Below, one piece after another: positions 1 to 7,758 of a stretch of 14,089 nucleotides of DNA; positions within the stretch are counted from its first letter, which is position 1, and each line of letters begins with the position of its first letter. Both the position numbers and the translations under genes were made by a program. The DNA is from Bacteroidales bacterium. GTDB lineage: Bacteria; Bacteroidota; Bacteroidia; Bacteroidales; Dysgonomonadaceae. The stretch lies in NCBI GenBank assembly GCA_012798745.1, contig JAAZMQ010000308.1, positions 1 to 14,089 on the forward strand, in the 5' to 3' direction. The notes under the pieces are model-generated. The model did not search any database and was not told the origin of the DNA. It saw only the letters and a list, made by a program, of their open reading frames with translations.

Positions 1-15
1 ATGAAAATCTCATGA
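1..15 (+). CDS. 3' end of an upstream gene (partial)
   Basis: Frame 1 reads four codons (M K I S) and then TGA at 13-15. This stop overlaps the ATG of the next gene as ATGA, the same arrangement as at 608-611. I infer that an upstream gene of the same operon ends here. Five codons cannot identify it, and the frame could be chance. Confidence 0.3.
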   Translation: MKIS

Positions 16-611
16 ACGAGGATGTGACCATGCTGTTAAGAGTAGGCAATGATTATAAAGAACAACAGATCAAGCTTCTGCTGGCTCCCACAAGTAAATA
101 TCAAATAGACAGCGTGGTATATAATTGGGAGGAACTTAAAATTCATGAAGCCGTCGAGGAAATGGAATCCACCACAATTGACAACAAGTCCTCTACACCT
201 ATAACTCTTGAGGTTTATCCTTTTAAAAAATCGATGCGGAGGATTCTCTTTTATAACCCCACCGAAAACTGGGAAGAAGAACAATTCCGACGATTGCTGG
301 GCACTCCGCTCCCTGAAATTACCATCCCTGATATTGTTGACTCAAAACCCGTATTACATGTCAACAACGTGCCTTTTGGAATTAAGGAACAGGAGCTTGA
401 AGTACCATTAGACAAGAATTTATCGGTAGAGGTAACCATTGATGCCTACGACAAAAGAAGAATACGGATCCTTAATGATATAGAGAGATATTCCGTACCC
501 TACAAGGTGTATATGTCCAATCCCCGAACAGGCAAAAAACGTGTCTTTTCGGGAGAACTCACCAGTAGGCGTCCCACGGGTTATCTTATCTTAAAAACAA
601 GTGTCGAATGA
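12..611 (+). CDS. Unrecognised 199-aa protein, operon partner of the acyloxyacyl hydrolase-like gene
   Basis: I do not recognise this protein. It has no signal peptide or membrane segment, so it is probably cytoplasmic. It is charged, with alternating short hydrophobic stretches that suggest beta structure, and a basic C-terminal third (residues about 145-190, including NPRTGKKR). The ATG at 12 is chosen because it sits in an ATGA overlap with a possible upstream stop; an alternative ATG lies at 30. Its stop overlaps the next gene's start as ATGA (608-611), so the two are probably translationally coupled. Codon use looks coding and the only long competing frame is short. The sequence does not show whether it relates to the lipid A-type enzyme downstream or belongs to a larger unit to the left. 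Confidence 0.6.
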   Translation: MNEDVTMLLRVGNDYKEQQIKLLLAPTSKYQIDSVVYNWEELKIHEAVEEMESTTIDNKSSTPITLEVYPFKKSMRRILFYNPTENWEEEQFRRLLGTPLPEITIPDIVDSKPVLHVNNVPFGIKEQELEVPLDKNLSVEVTIDAYDKRRIRILNDIERYSVPYKVYMSNPRTGKKRVFSGELTSRRPTGYLILKTSVE

Positions 612-1804
612 AAATGAGAATGTGCATCCTGTTATTGCTATTCGTCTCTGTAAATTCTTTTGCCGATACCAGCGACTCCACGTCATCAAAATTCACACAC
701 ATGATTGGCGTCGATTTTAGGCCGGGATATGTATTCCCTACTCATGAATTCTTTAAAGGCTCCAACCGTGCAGAACAGAGAATAAACTCTACTCTTTCGG
801 GTCATCTAAAATATGGTTTCAAGTTCTCTGACAACACATCACTGGGCAAGGAAAATCCTCACGCCATACAAGGTATCGGAATTGCTTACAATACCTTCTT
901 CAACTCTTCCGAACTGGGAAATCCCATCAATGTTTATCTCTTCCAAACGTCAAGAATAGCAAGCATTTCTCCCAACTTGTCGTTCGATTATGAATGGAAC
1001 TTTGGAGCCGCGTTCGGCTGGAAGAAGTATGACGAAGAGAAAAATCCGCTCAACAGGGTTGTCGGCTCCAACACCAACGCCTATATCAACCTCGGGTTTC
1101 TGTTAAACTGGCAGATCACATCAAACACCAGTCTGCGTGGCGGGGTGGGGATGACACACTATTCCAATGGCAATACCAGTTATCCCAACGCGGGGGTGAA
1201 TACAATGGGCGCCTCCATAGGTGTCGCGCACTTTTTTGGAAACGACAGAGAAAACACATTCACCTATCCTCCATTCAGGAATCACGCGTTGAATTCATAT
1301 ATTACCTATGACCTCATTGTTTATGGTGCCACGCGGAAAAAAGGTGTCTTTCCTGAAAATCAAAACCCGATGCTCGTGCCGGGCTCGTTCGCGATTGCAG
1401 GCCTAAACCTCAATCCATTGTATCATTTTAGTAACTATTTTCGAGCCGGTGTTTCTCTTGATCTGCAGTATGATGAAAGCGCCAACATCGGCAGTCATAT
1501 AGCCAATACATACATTCCCTCCGATCCTCAAGAACTTAGATTCTACAGGCCTTCTTTCAGGGAACAGTTTTCGGCCGGGCTCTCATTGCGTGGGGAAATT
1601 GTCATGCCCATCTTCTCAATTAACCTGGGTATTGGGAAAAACTTCTTGTGCAAGGGAGACGATACGAACTCATTTTATCAAATAGTTGTACTAAAGACCA
1701 ACATTTCAAATAAAATGTTTCTCCACACGGGCTATCAGCTCTATCGTTTTAAAGAGCCGAATAATCTGATGATGGGACTTGGTTATCGATTTAATGCCAA
1801 ATAA
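608..1804 (+). CDS. Acyloxyacyl hydrolase / PagL-like outer membrane protein (lipid A deacylase family)
   Basis: This 398-aa protein starts with a Sec signal peptide (about residues 1-19, ending SVNSFA before D20) and continues as an aromatic, Gly-rich outer-membrane beta-barrel ending in GLGYRFNAK. Residues 184-188 read HYSNG, the catalytic His-x-Ser-Asn motif of PagL-type lipid A 3-O-deacylases, followed by PNAGVN as in this family. In Pseudomonas PagL the catalytic residues are His126, Ser128 and Glu140. Here His184 and Ser186 align, but the residue at the Glu spacing is Asn198. Bacteroidota members are longer than the roughly 170-aa proteobacterial PagL, so the length is normal, and the C-terminal half is a second barrel-like part of unknown role. 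It is translationally coupled to the gene before it. The fold assignment is good; lipid A deacylation is inferred from the family. Confidence 0.75.
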   Translation: MKMRMCILLLLFVSVNSFADTSDSTSSKFTHMIGVDFRPGYVFPTHEFFKGSNRAEQRINSTLSGHLKYGFKFSDNTSLGKENPHAIQGIGIAYNTFFNSSELGNPINVYLFQTSRIASISPNLSFDYEWNFGAAFGWKKYDEEKNPLNRVVGSNTNAYINLGFLLNWQITSNTSLRGGVGMTHYSNGNTSYPNAGVNTMGASIGVAHFFGNDRENTFTYPPFRNHALNSYITYDLIVYGATRKKGVFPENQNPMLVPGSFAIAGLNLNPLYHFSNYFRAGVSLDLQYDESANIGSHIANTYIPSDPQELRFYRPSFREQFSAGLSLRGEIVMPIFSINLGIGKNFLCKGDDTNSFYQIVVLKTNISNKMFLHTGYQLYRFKEPNNLMMGLGYRFNAK

Positions 1805-1848
1805 ACGAGAGAACAATGCGCTACTTACATCCGTAAACTGGCATTAAA

Positions 1849-1868
1849 AACTTCCAATTTCCATTGGA
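1849..1868 (-). terminator. Weak candidate terminator of the PP2C operon
   Basis: A perfect 6-bp inverted repeat TCCAAT/ATTGGA with a 4-nt loop lies at 1853-1868. Read on the minus strand it is followed by AGTTTTT. It sits in the 82-bp gap between convergent genes, where a terminator is expected. The stem has only three or so GC pairs, so this is weak. Confidence 0.3.
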
Positions 1869-1886
1869 TTATTCATACGAGGATCT

Positions 1887-2579
1887 TTATGACTGGCTAG
1901 ATTCTAAGAAATGGACTTCAATCGCGGAATAATCATCTTCTTGATCCTTTATTCCCATGATAACCTGCTCCACGGTATGGGTTTTAACGTGCTCTGGACG
2001 GGTGTTGTTATAGAATCCGTCGGAACATAGAATATACCGATCCCCTGGAGTAATTTTAGTTTGAATAAACGGAATCTCATCAATGATGTCGCTCCCCTTT
2101 ACGCAACGGGTCAATACGTGATTGTATCTTTGCTGTTCTATTGTAGTATCGTTCCCTGTAGTCTGAATGGTATGATCTGTAGTGAGCAGCGAAATGTTTT
2201 CATTTTGAACCAGGTAAACCCGCACATCTCCAAGCCAAGAAATATAAGCAAACTCCTTGTGAAACAGGAGGACAGTGACGGCCGCACCCATTTTGCAAAA
2301 TAATCTCCTCCTTTCTTGAAGAATGCGTTCATTCGCGGTTTCCATGGATGCGGATAATAGTGACTTGATGTTTCCTATCTCGTAACGTATCTCCCTTGAC
2401 AGGTATTTGTGTATTTCTTTCACGACTAATCGAGCGGCCTCGGCAGCATGGTTCAGTCCGCCTATCCCGTCGGCGATCATGCAAAGAAGCGTATCATTCC
2501 AAATATTTTCCACCAAGGAACAATCTTCATAATGACCTCGATTTCCTTCAGCAAAGTATTCTCTAACCATGTATCTCAT
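1887..2579 (-). CDS. PP2C-family serine/threonine phosphatase
   Basis: This 230-aa protein is a stand-alone PP2C phosphatase, a metal-dependent enzyme that removes phosphate from Ser/Thr. The family motifs appear in order: ED at 18-19, ADGIGG at 36-41 (metal-binding Asp37), MGAAVTVLL at 97-105, WLGDVRVY at 115-122, LTTDHTI at 132-138, LTRCVKG at 156-162, CSDGF at 185-189 and DDYSA at 215-219. All metal-ligand positions I can place are present, so it should be active. It lacks a membrane segment or fused sensor and is a small cytoplasmic form. Its ATG overlaps the stop of the nucleotidyltransferase gene as ATGA (2576-2579), making it the third gene of an AbiEi/nucleotidyltransferase operon. 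No kinase is visible in the window, so its substrate is unknown; the operon partners are obvious candidates. Confidence 0.9.
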   Translation of the reverse strand: MRYMVREYFAEGNRGHYEDCSLVENIWNDTLLCMIADGIGGLNHAAEAARLVVKEIHKYLSREIRYEIGNIKSLLSASMETANERILQERRRLFCKMGAAVTVLLFHKEFAYISWLGDVRVYLVQNENISLLTTDHTIQTTGNDTTIEQQRYNHVLTRCVKGSDIIDEIPFIQTKITPGDRYILCSDGFYNNTRPEHVKTHTVEQVIMGIKDQEDDYSAIEVHFLESSQS

Positions 2580-3438
2580 TTGGTTTCCTCCTTCGCATAG
2601 GCCGTAAACACATCTCTCATGCTCGTGATTGCCTTTTGGAAAATTTCATATTTCAAACTACGGTTTTGAATCGTCATATGTTCAAATAAACGACTCTCTT
2701 CGGCAGAGGCAAGCACTCGTGTCAGTTCCTCAGCTAACTCGTTCGCCCTCTTTTTATCTAAAAGCAGGAGTAAATCGTATGCTAACCAGGTTGCACCAGC
2801 AGAGAAAATATCGAAATCCTCTTCCTCAAAAACTTCATCATGATATCCTTTTACAGCGTATTCTTTAGCGTGGATGTTAAAGTATTCCTGCAGAATAAGG
2901 CACATATCCTCCGCGTCTTTTGTTTTGGTATTATTCCTGTCCAGCCAAGCGTACCATTTTAAAAGGAACAGCCCCTTCAAGGATGTTATGTAGATATCAA
3001 ACTCCTCGTCAACGTTTACACGAACCATATCGTCAAGTATCTCGTTGAAGCCCTTCACAGACATCATGAACGTTTCATCTGGTGGCCAGTATATGTTATC
3101 CTTGTCCTTGGCTACTTCTCCGAACGGTACAATATCAAGTTCATAATCTCCAAAATAAAATTTCTGGGTTTCCATCCTCGATTTTTCAAACCCTATTGAC
3201 ATCAATCCCTCACTAATTTCGTCGTATACGCCCCAATCCGGAATAGATATAGCGATGTCAAGATCAGTTGTCATCCTCGTTGGTTTGCAATTTAAGATTT
3301 GACGCATCATTATATCCCTTGCCGCCGCGCCTATGACATAAAACTTCAGTCCCTTCGAGTTAAAAAATCAGTGAGTTTCACCAGCAGGGTCTTCAAGAGT
3401 GGATTGGAAAAGTCCTTGCTGGATACGTTATAGACCAT
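2576..3438 (-). CDS. AbiEii-type nucleotidyltransferase (type IV TA toxin family), reading frame broken near the 5' end
   Basis: The long open frame starts only at 3310 (MMRQIL), but the family's N-terminus lies upstream. In the same frame FFNSKGLKFYVIGAAARDI precedes MMRQ, holding the GxxxRD motif of AbiEii-like enzymes; a TGA stops this frame just before it. A second frame begins at ATG 3438 and reads MVYNVSSKDF...LVKLTDF before ending at TGA 3348-3346. A -1 shift at the T6 run (3362-3367) joins both into a 287-aa protein of family-like shape: GAAARD 37-42, TDLDIAI (metal Asp59, Asp61), LDIVPFG (third carboxylate Asp102), then a helical C-terminus. The start overlaps the AbiEi stop by 11 nt; the stop overlaps the PP2C start. 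Family members transfer nucleotides to RNA or protein targets and act as toxins. Either the gene is broken, or it is read by frameshifting, or one T is missing from the sequence. Confidence 0.8.
3361..3367 (-). other. U UUU UUA heptamer at the nucleotidyltransferase frame break
   Basis: On the mRNA the ATG-3438 frame reads GAU UUU UUA ACU, so the heptamer U UUU UUA sits in the X XXY YYZ phase of a classical -1 slippery site. The frame needed downstream is exactly -1. No convincing stem-loop was seen in the next 30 nt. Loss of one T from GAT TTT TTT AAC would create the same heptamer, so the motif alone does not prove programmed shifting. Confidence 0.5.
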
Positions 3439-4429
3439 CTTTTGCTAATTTTTGTGCTGCTTCAATATTACGATTATAGCCACTGCCCATTAAATCCGCG
3501 TAAACGAGTAATCTTGGTACAAGGATATTGGAATTGTTTGATTTCCAGAATTTATTGTACACGAAAACATTTCCGCTTTCATCCGGCCGCAAACCGCTTC
3601 GCACAAGTTGGCCTATTTTCTCTCTCGTGTATATCATGAAATCTTCTGGAAGCAAAAAACCGTTTAATAAATAGGACGCCGGTTCTCCTCCCCAGTAAGT
3701 GTCTCCAGCAAGCTGAACACTCTGCCATGGGATATTATCATTGAAAGACATTCTCGTTAAAAACAATTTTGGTTTTAATGCTTCGTTATATGCAATCACC
3801 CAGCGGTCTATAATTTCTTTCCTTCTACTCAATACTCGCTTGTTTCCATTTTTTATTAGAAAACCGTTCTCCTCTATGTCTTCCATGCTGTTTGTTATGG
3901 AACCCAGCGATACATCGACAATCTCTTGCATCTCTCTGTACGTGTAGTTGATCATGTCGGGATTGGTCAGTATTCCAAATAAGAACTTTAGACCGGCATC
4001 CTTGAATAACCGTCCGGGTGTAGCAAGCGTTGCTTGCTGGCGTATACTTTTCTCTCCCTTGATTACGATTCTTAACGTATCATGGATGATTGAAGTATTT
4101 CCCGACACGTCGAGCGTATTTATGTTGTTCGCTTGCAATTCATCCATTAAGTTTGGAGATATGAGTTTGGTTATTAATAATACTGGTAGATTTTCTTTTC
4201 TGGTAATTTCTTGTAACTGGCTCAATACGAATCCGAAATTATTTTTAGTCACGCTATTCTTTACCATGCAAGCAAAGCCGTGCCCGTCAATGGTTACATT
4301 AAAGTCATATGAATCTGTTTTGGATGTTATAACTTCAATGTCATTCAAGTACCCGATTTTTTTTAAATTGGCGGTAGCCTGATCTACCACATCTCTTTCT
4401 ATGTTTGTTATTGTTCCCACTGTGTTCAT
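3428..4429 (-). CDS. AbiEi-type antitoxin / winged-helix regulator of a type IV TA-like system
   Basis: The protein (333 aa from ATG 4429) matches the AbiEi-like antitoxin family that pairs with AbiEii nucleotidyltransferases. The N-terminal half resembles the nuclease-like domain of these proteins: FACMVKN at about residues 51-57, LPVLLITKLISP at about 81-92, then LDVSGNTSI at about 106-114 (family form LDtaGNayi). Next comes GRLFKDAGLKFLFGIL and a winged helix at about 165-191 (YREMQEIVDVSLGSI then MEDIEENGFL), which in the family binds operator DNA. The frame extends to 4483, but that start lies upstream of the promoter (-7 at 4468-4461). ATG 4459 falls at or before the likely transcript start, so 4429 is preferred. 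It overlaps the next gene by 11 nt. Known members repress their own operon and counteract the partner nucleotidyltransferase. Confidence 0.82.
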   Translation of the reverse strand: MNTVGTITNIERDVVDQATANLKKIGYLNDIEVITSKTDSYDFNVTIDGHGFACMVKNSVTKNNFGFVLSQLQEITRKENLPVLLITKLISPNLMDELQANNINTLDVSGNTSIIHDTLRIVIKGEKSIRQQATLATPGRLFKDAGLKFLFGILTNPDMINYTYREMQEIVDVSLGSITNSMEDIEENGFLIKNGNKRVLSRRKEIIDRWVIAYNEALKPKLFLTRMSFNDNIPWQSVQLAGDTYWGGEPASYLLNGFLLPEDFMIYTREKIGQLVRSGLRPDESGNVFVYNKFWKSNNSNILVPRLLVYADLMGSGYNRNIEAAQKLAKDGL

Positions 4430-4460
4430 TTTTTGCTCTTGTTCAAATTTCGTGAACATG

Positions 4461-4490
4461 CAAATATAATGAACAAAATTCAACTGCCAA
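4461..4490 (-). promoter_or_regulatory. Promoter of the AbiEi operon
   Basis: On the minus strand TTG at 4490-4488 and TATATTTG at 4468-4461 are separated by 19 bp, matching the Bacteroidota sigma-ABfr pattern (TTG, 19-21 bp, TAnnTTTG). Transcription would begin near 4455, leaving about 25 nt to ATG 4429. The -33 box lies about 20 bp from the edge of the regulator remnant at 4512. Confidence 0.7.
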
Positions 4491-4511
4491 GGATTTTACT
4501 TGAAATAATCC

Positions 4512-5699
4512 ATTTTCTCTTTCAACACCGGGAACGAAGGGCTTTACTGGCTTAAACGGATCTTGGAGCATGATGCCAACCACTCGGTGATCATGGTTAC
4601 CGCGTACGGTGACGTGGAGCTGGCGGTTCGTGCCGTGAAAGAGGGGGCGGTGGATTTCGTGTTGAAGCCATGGCAGAACAGCAAGCTGGTGGCGACCATC
4701 AACACCGCTATTCAATTGCAGAATTCCCGCAAAGAGGTGAAGTCGCTCAAGGAAAAGGAGCAGAACTTGAAAGCCGCGATGAAAAAGGAGCCGGCCGTCA
4801 TCATCGGGGAGTCGCCGCGGTTTATGAGGGTGCTTGAGATTGTGGCAAAAGTGGCAAAAACGGATGCCAACGTGCTTATTACCGGGGAAAATGGGACCGG
4901 AAAAGAGGTGATTGCCCGGGAGCTGCATCGGCAATCGTCGCGGGCGAACGAGGTGATGGTGAGCGTGGACATGGGTTCGCTGTCGGAGACACTCTTCGAG
5001 AGCGAGCTGTTCGGCCACGTGAAGGGTGCGTTCACCGATGCCAAGGAGGATCGTGCCGGTAAGTTTGAGATAGCGAAGGGAAGCACGCTGTTCTTGGACG
5101 AGATCGCCAATCTCTCGTTGCCCCTTCAGGCGAAATTACTGGCCGCGTTGCAAAACAGGGAGATCGTGAAAGTGGGTTCGAACAAGAAGGTTCCCATCGA
5201 TATCCGCCTGGTGTGTGCTACCAACAGCGACCTAAATTCGTTGGTGCGGAAAGGGGAGTTCCGGGAGGATTTGTTGTACCGCATCAACACGATACAGATA
5301 GAGATTCCGCCGTTACGGGAACGAGTGGCGGATATCCCGTTGCTGGCCGACTTTTTCCTGGGTATTTATAGCACGAAGTACAATAATCCGAAGCTCAAAT
5401 TCGACGACGAAGTGATGGGGAAGATGAAGCAGTACGCTTGGCCGGGCAACGTGCGGGAGTTACAGCACGCGGTGGAGAAGGCGGTCATTCTTAGTGAGGG
5501 GGATATCCTCACACGGCATAACTTTATCTTTCCCGAGAATACGCGGGTGGAGGCCTCGGCGTGTACGTTGGAAGAGATGGAACGACAGATGATTGAAGCA
5601 AGCATCGGTCAACACGAAGGAAATTTAAGCGCTGTCGCCACTCAACTGGGTATCACCCGACAAACGCTGTATAACAAAATAAAAAAATACGAGTTGTAA
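4512..5699 (+). pseudogene. NtrC-type sigma-54 response regulator, 5'-truncated in the receiver domain
   Basis: The homologous reading begins at about 4515 (FSFNTGNEGLYWLKR), just after an in-frame TAA at 4506-4508. It covers the second part of a receiver domain (VIMVTAYGD, then LKPW), an AAA+ sigma-54 activator domain and a Fis-type HTH. Numbered from TTG 4563, Walker A GENGTGKE is 108-115, GAFTDA (family GAFTGA, Bacteroidota variant) 155-160, Walker B TLFLDE 175-180, and the HTH (LSAVATQLGITRQTLYNKI) ends at 378. About 50-55 N-terminal residues with the acidic pocket and phospho-acceptor Asp are gone, and no good start exists: TTG 4563 or ATG 4593 could be used. The AAA+ and HTH parts are intact, so a residual constitutive protein is possible. 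The next gene is its broken partner kinase. Confidence 0.85.
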
Positions 5700-5785
5700 T
5701 TCCAGAATTCCAAGATTCCCAAACCCCTTACAGTTCACGGCTTATTGTCCATTCTTCATTTTTCATTCTTAATTGCCCATTGCCT

Positions 5786-6561
5786 ATGTTTCACCATTAT
5801 ACCTACTTTCGATTAGCGTTGTATCTCGTTTTTCTTATTGCTTTTTCGGGCGTACTATTCCTATTGATACACGCTTCGTCGTGGTACGCGATCCTGCCCG
5901 GTTTGGGTATAATTACAAGCCACTATGTTTGTGAACCAAGGAAACACGCTTCGGGTTATCTCTATCCATGATATTAGCAACGAGTTGGATGCCAAAGAAC
6001 TGGAGTCGTGGCAGAAGTTGATTCGTGTGCTCACTCACGAGATCATGAACTCTATCACGCCGATCACTTCATTGAGCGAGACGTTGTTGAAGTATTATGT
6101 CCCGAGCGGGAAAAGAGTGGGGGAGTCGTCCGATGATAAAGCGACAGATAATAAAGCGACGGGATCGAAGCCGGTGGACGAGACGACGATCGCAAACACC
6201 GTGAAGGGCCTCGAGGTGATCAAAGAGCGCGGGGTGGGGTTGGTCCGGTTCGTGGAGTCTTATCGTAAACTTACCCGCTTGTCGAAACCGGTACTCAAGC
6301 CCGTCGTTCTAAAGGATCTGTTCACCCATTTGCTGTTGTTGCTGGAGAACGAGCCTGATTTCCATCGTATACGATTTAATCTCGATATAGAACCGCCCGA
6401 TATGGGGATTGAGGCCGACGAGGCGCAACTCTCGCAACTGTTTATCAACCTTATTAAGAACGCTATGCAGGCGGTGGAAAGCTATGAGAAATCACGGGGG
6501 AAGCATCGAAGCGGCCTCTTCCCCCGGCAATACACGGTTCACCCTCAAGTTTATTCAGTAA
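5786..6561 (+). pseudogene. Sensor histidine kinase remnant with two internal deletions
   Basis: Three pieces of one kinase lie in order. Piece 1 (ATG 5786 to about 5909) starts MFHHYTYFRLALYL and holds the first membrane segment and part of the second. Piece 2, out of frame with it (about 5913-6490), reads LQATMFVNQGNTLRVISIHD, the H-box LTHEIMNSITPI (phospho-acceptor His) and the N-box LFINLIKNAMQAVE. Piece 3, in the third frame (6493-6561), reads HGGSIEAASSPG and GNTRFTLKFIQ before TAA, the usual kinase C-terminus. The linker/PAS region (probably well over 100 residues) and the nucleotide-binding G boxes (roughly 80 residues) are missing. It therefore cannot bind ATP as a kinase. It follows the regulator by 86 nt, as cognate NtrY-like kinases do. 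Estimates of missing lengths come from general family knowledge. Confidence 0.85.
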
Positions 6562-6578
6562 GCACTCCATGTTGGTGT

Positions 6579-7721
6579 CTATGAATACGACACACCCACG
6601 AAAGGTTCAAAATTTGAGCGACTAATAACAGATGTCGTATGGTCGGGATAAGCGGAACGAAAAGAATCCGGAAATCTTACTTTTTCTTCTTTCCATTTTA
6701 TCTCAAAGGCATGGATAACTCCATCTTCGTCTTCAATATAATCGATTTCAGATTTATTGTGGGTTCGCCAAAAATAGATATTCCTGTTTCTTTTGCGGTA
6801 ATGGTTGTTTTTTATTCGCTCAGAAATCAGGAAATTTTCCCATAATGCCCCTTTGTCGGTGCGCATATCAGGTATTGAAAAGTTGTTCATCAATACGTTA
6901 CGGATGCCGTTATCATAAAAATAATATTTTTTCCCTTTCTTGATCTCATTTCGTAGATTACGACTAAACGCCGGAAGTTTAAATACCACAAAAGCCTTCT
7001 CTAACAGGTCCAAGTATTTTTCAACCGTAGCTGTATCAATGTTTCCCACGATGCGTGACAATTCATTGTAACTAACTTCTGACCCCACCTGAAAAGCCAA
7101 TGCTCGCAACAGTTTATCTATATGGACGGGCTTTCGTACGTTTTCTAATCTCAGAATATCCTTATAAAGATAGCTGTTGGCTATCTCGAGGAGAATTTCT
7201 TTTTCTTGTCCCGGATTATTAACAACCTCTGGATAGAGGCCATAGACAAGACGTGTGTCAAGCATTCTTCTTGCTTCCATCTTTGAGCTATTTTCGACTG
7301 TCTCCTTATAGCTAATCGGGAATAGATGGAGCGTTTTTTTTCGACCTGTAAGGGGTTCACTCATTCGGTCTTGTAATTCGAAGGATGAAGATCCAGTGGC
7401 TATCACTTGTATATGCGGGTAAGTATCATATATTAATTTAAGTTTTTTGCCAATATCTGGAATTTGCTGGGCTTCATCAATGACTACTAATTTCTTGTTC
7501 ACACCAATTAATTGTAGGAGCTGTGTGCTTGTACCGGCTGTACTAAACGCCTCTAAAATATCGGATTCGTCGGCATTTAGCCAAACGGAAGGTTCTTCGA
7601 TTTCCTTAAGTACCTCTTTCAGTAGTGTTGTTTTACCGACTTGCCTTGCTCCCAGCAATAGAATTATTTTCCCTGTGAAACAGGAAGAAACAATCGTGTT
7701 TTTTAAATCCCTCTTTATCAT
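6579..7721 (-). CDS. AAA_14/DUF4143 ATP-binding protein
   Basis: This 380-aa protein belongs to the large family of AAA ATPases with a C-terminal DUF4143 domain. Numbered from the TTG at 7724, Walker A GARQVGKTT is 25-33, Walker B LVVIDEAQ 79-86 and the sensor IATGSSS 108-114. A winged-helix-like middle (YNELSRIVGNIDTATVEKYLDLLEKA) follows, then a C-terminal nuclease-like fold: ENFLISE at 296-302, SEIDYI 325-330 and FEIKW 340-344, i.e. E...D...ExK. The ATG at 7721 is preferred to the TTG codon directly before it. A TATATTTG -7 box lies 19 nt upstream and a 42-bp palindrome farther up. The stop lies 18 nt from the kinase remnant's stop, tail to tail. The gene is full length. The family is common in mobile and accessory regions; the cellular role is unknown. 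Confidence 0.88.
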   Translation of the reverse strand: MIKRDLKNTIVSSCFTGKIILLLGARQVGKTTLLKEVLKEIEEPSVWLNADESDILEAFSTAGTSTQLLQLIGVNKKLVVIDEAQQIPDIGKKLKLIYDTYPHIQVIATGSSSFELQDRMSEPLTGRKKTLHLFPISYKETVENSSKMEARRMLDTRLVYGLYPEVVNNPGQEKEILLEIANSYLYKDILRLENVRKPVHIDKLLRALAFQVGSEVSYNELSRIVGNIDTATVEKYLDLLEKAFVVFKLPAFSRNLRNEIKKGKKYYFYDNGIRNVLMNNFSIPDMRTDKGALWENFLISERIKNNHYRKRNRNIYFWRTHNKSEIDYIEDEDGVIHAFEIKWKEEKVRFPDSFRSAYPDHTTSVISRSNFEPFVGVSYS

Positions 7722-7739
7722 CAATACCCTCTTTTACCA

Positions 7740-7747
7740 CAAATATA
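7740..7747 (-). promoter_or_regulatory. -7 box of the AAA_14/DUF4143 gene
   Basis: TATATTTG on the minus strand (7747-7740) fits TAnnTTTG. The -33 position falls inside the 42-bp palindrome, where no TTG is found at 19-21 bp. This suggests that a protein bound to the palindrome would act on this promoter. Confidence 0.5.
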
Positions 7748-7758
7748 CTGAATATTTA

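Noticed and set aside
3948..4382. 144-codon plus-strand open frame
   Set aside because: It lies opposite the AbiEi-type coding sequence and has no family features.
4430..4483. Longer N-terminus of the AbiEi-type protein starting at ATG 4483
   Set aside because: It would place the start codon within the promoter; transcription is predicted to begin near 4455.
4443..5018. 191-codon minus-strand open frame rich in His and Pro
   Set aside because: It lies opposite the strongly conserved sigma-54 regulator sequence and resembles no protein; it is a shadow frame.
5700..5785. Repeated CATT/TTCATT-like words between the regulator and kinase as a tandem repeat
   Set aside because: The copies are irregular and AT-rich; this is low-complexity spacer DNA.
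6495..6526. 9-bp perfect inverted repeat CGGGGGAAG/CTTCCCCCG as a terminator or attachment site
   Set aside because: It falls within codons for the kinase C-terminus (HGGSIEAASSPGNTRF) and has no T-run, so coding sequence explains it.
7722..7724. TTG start of the AAA_14/DUF4143 gene
   Set aside because: An ATG follows directly at 7721 and is the more likely start.
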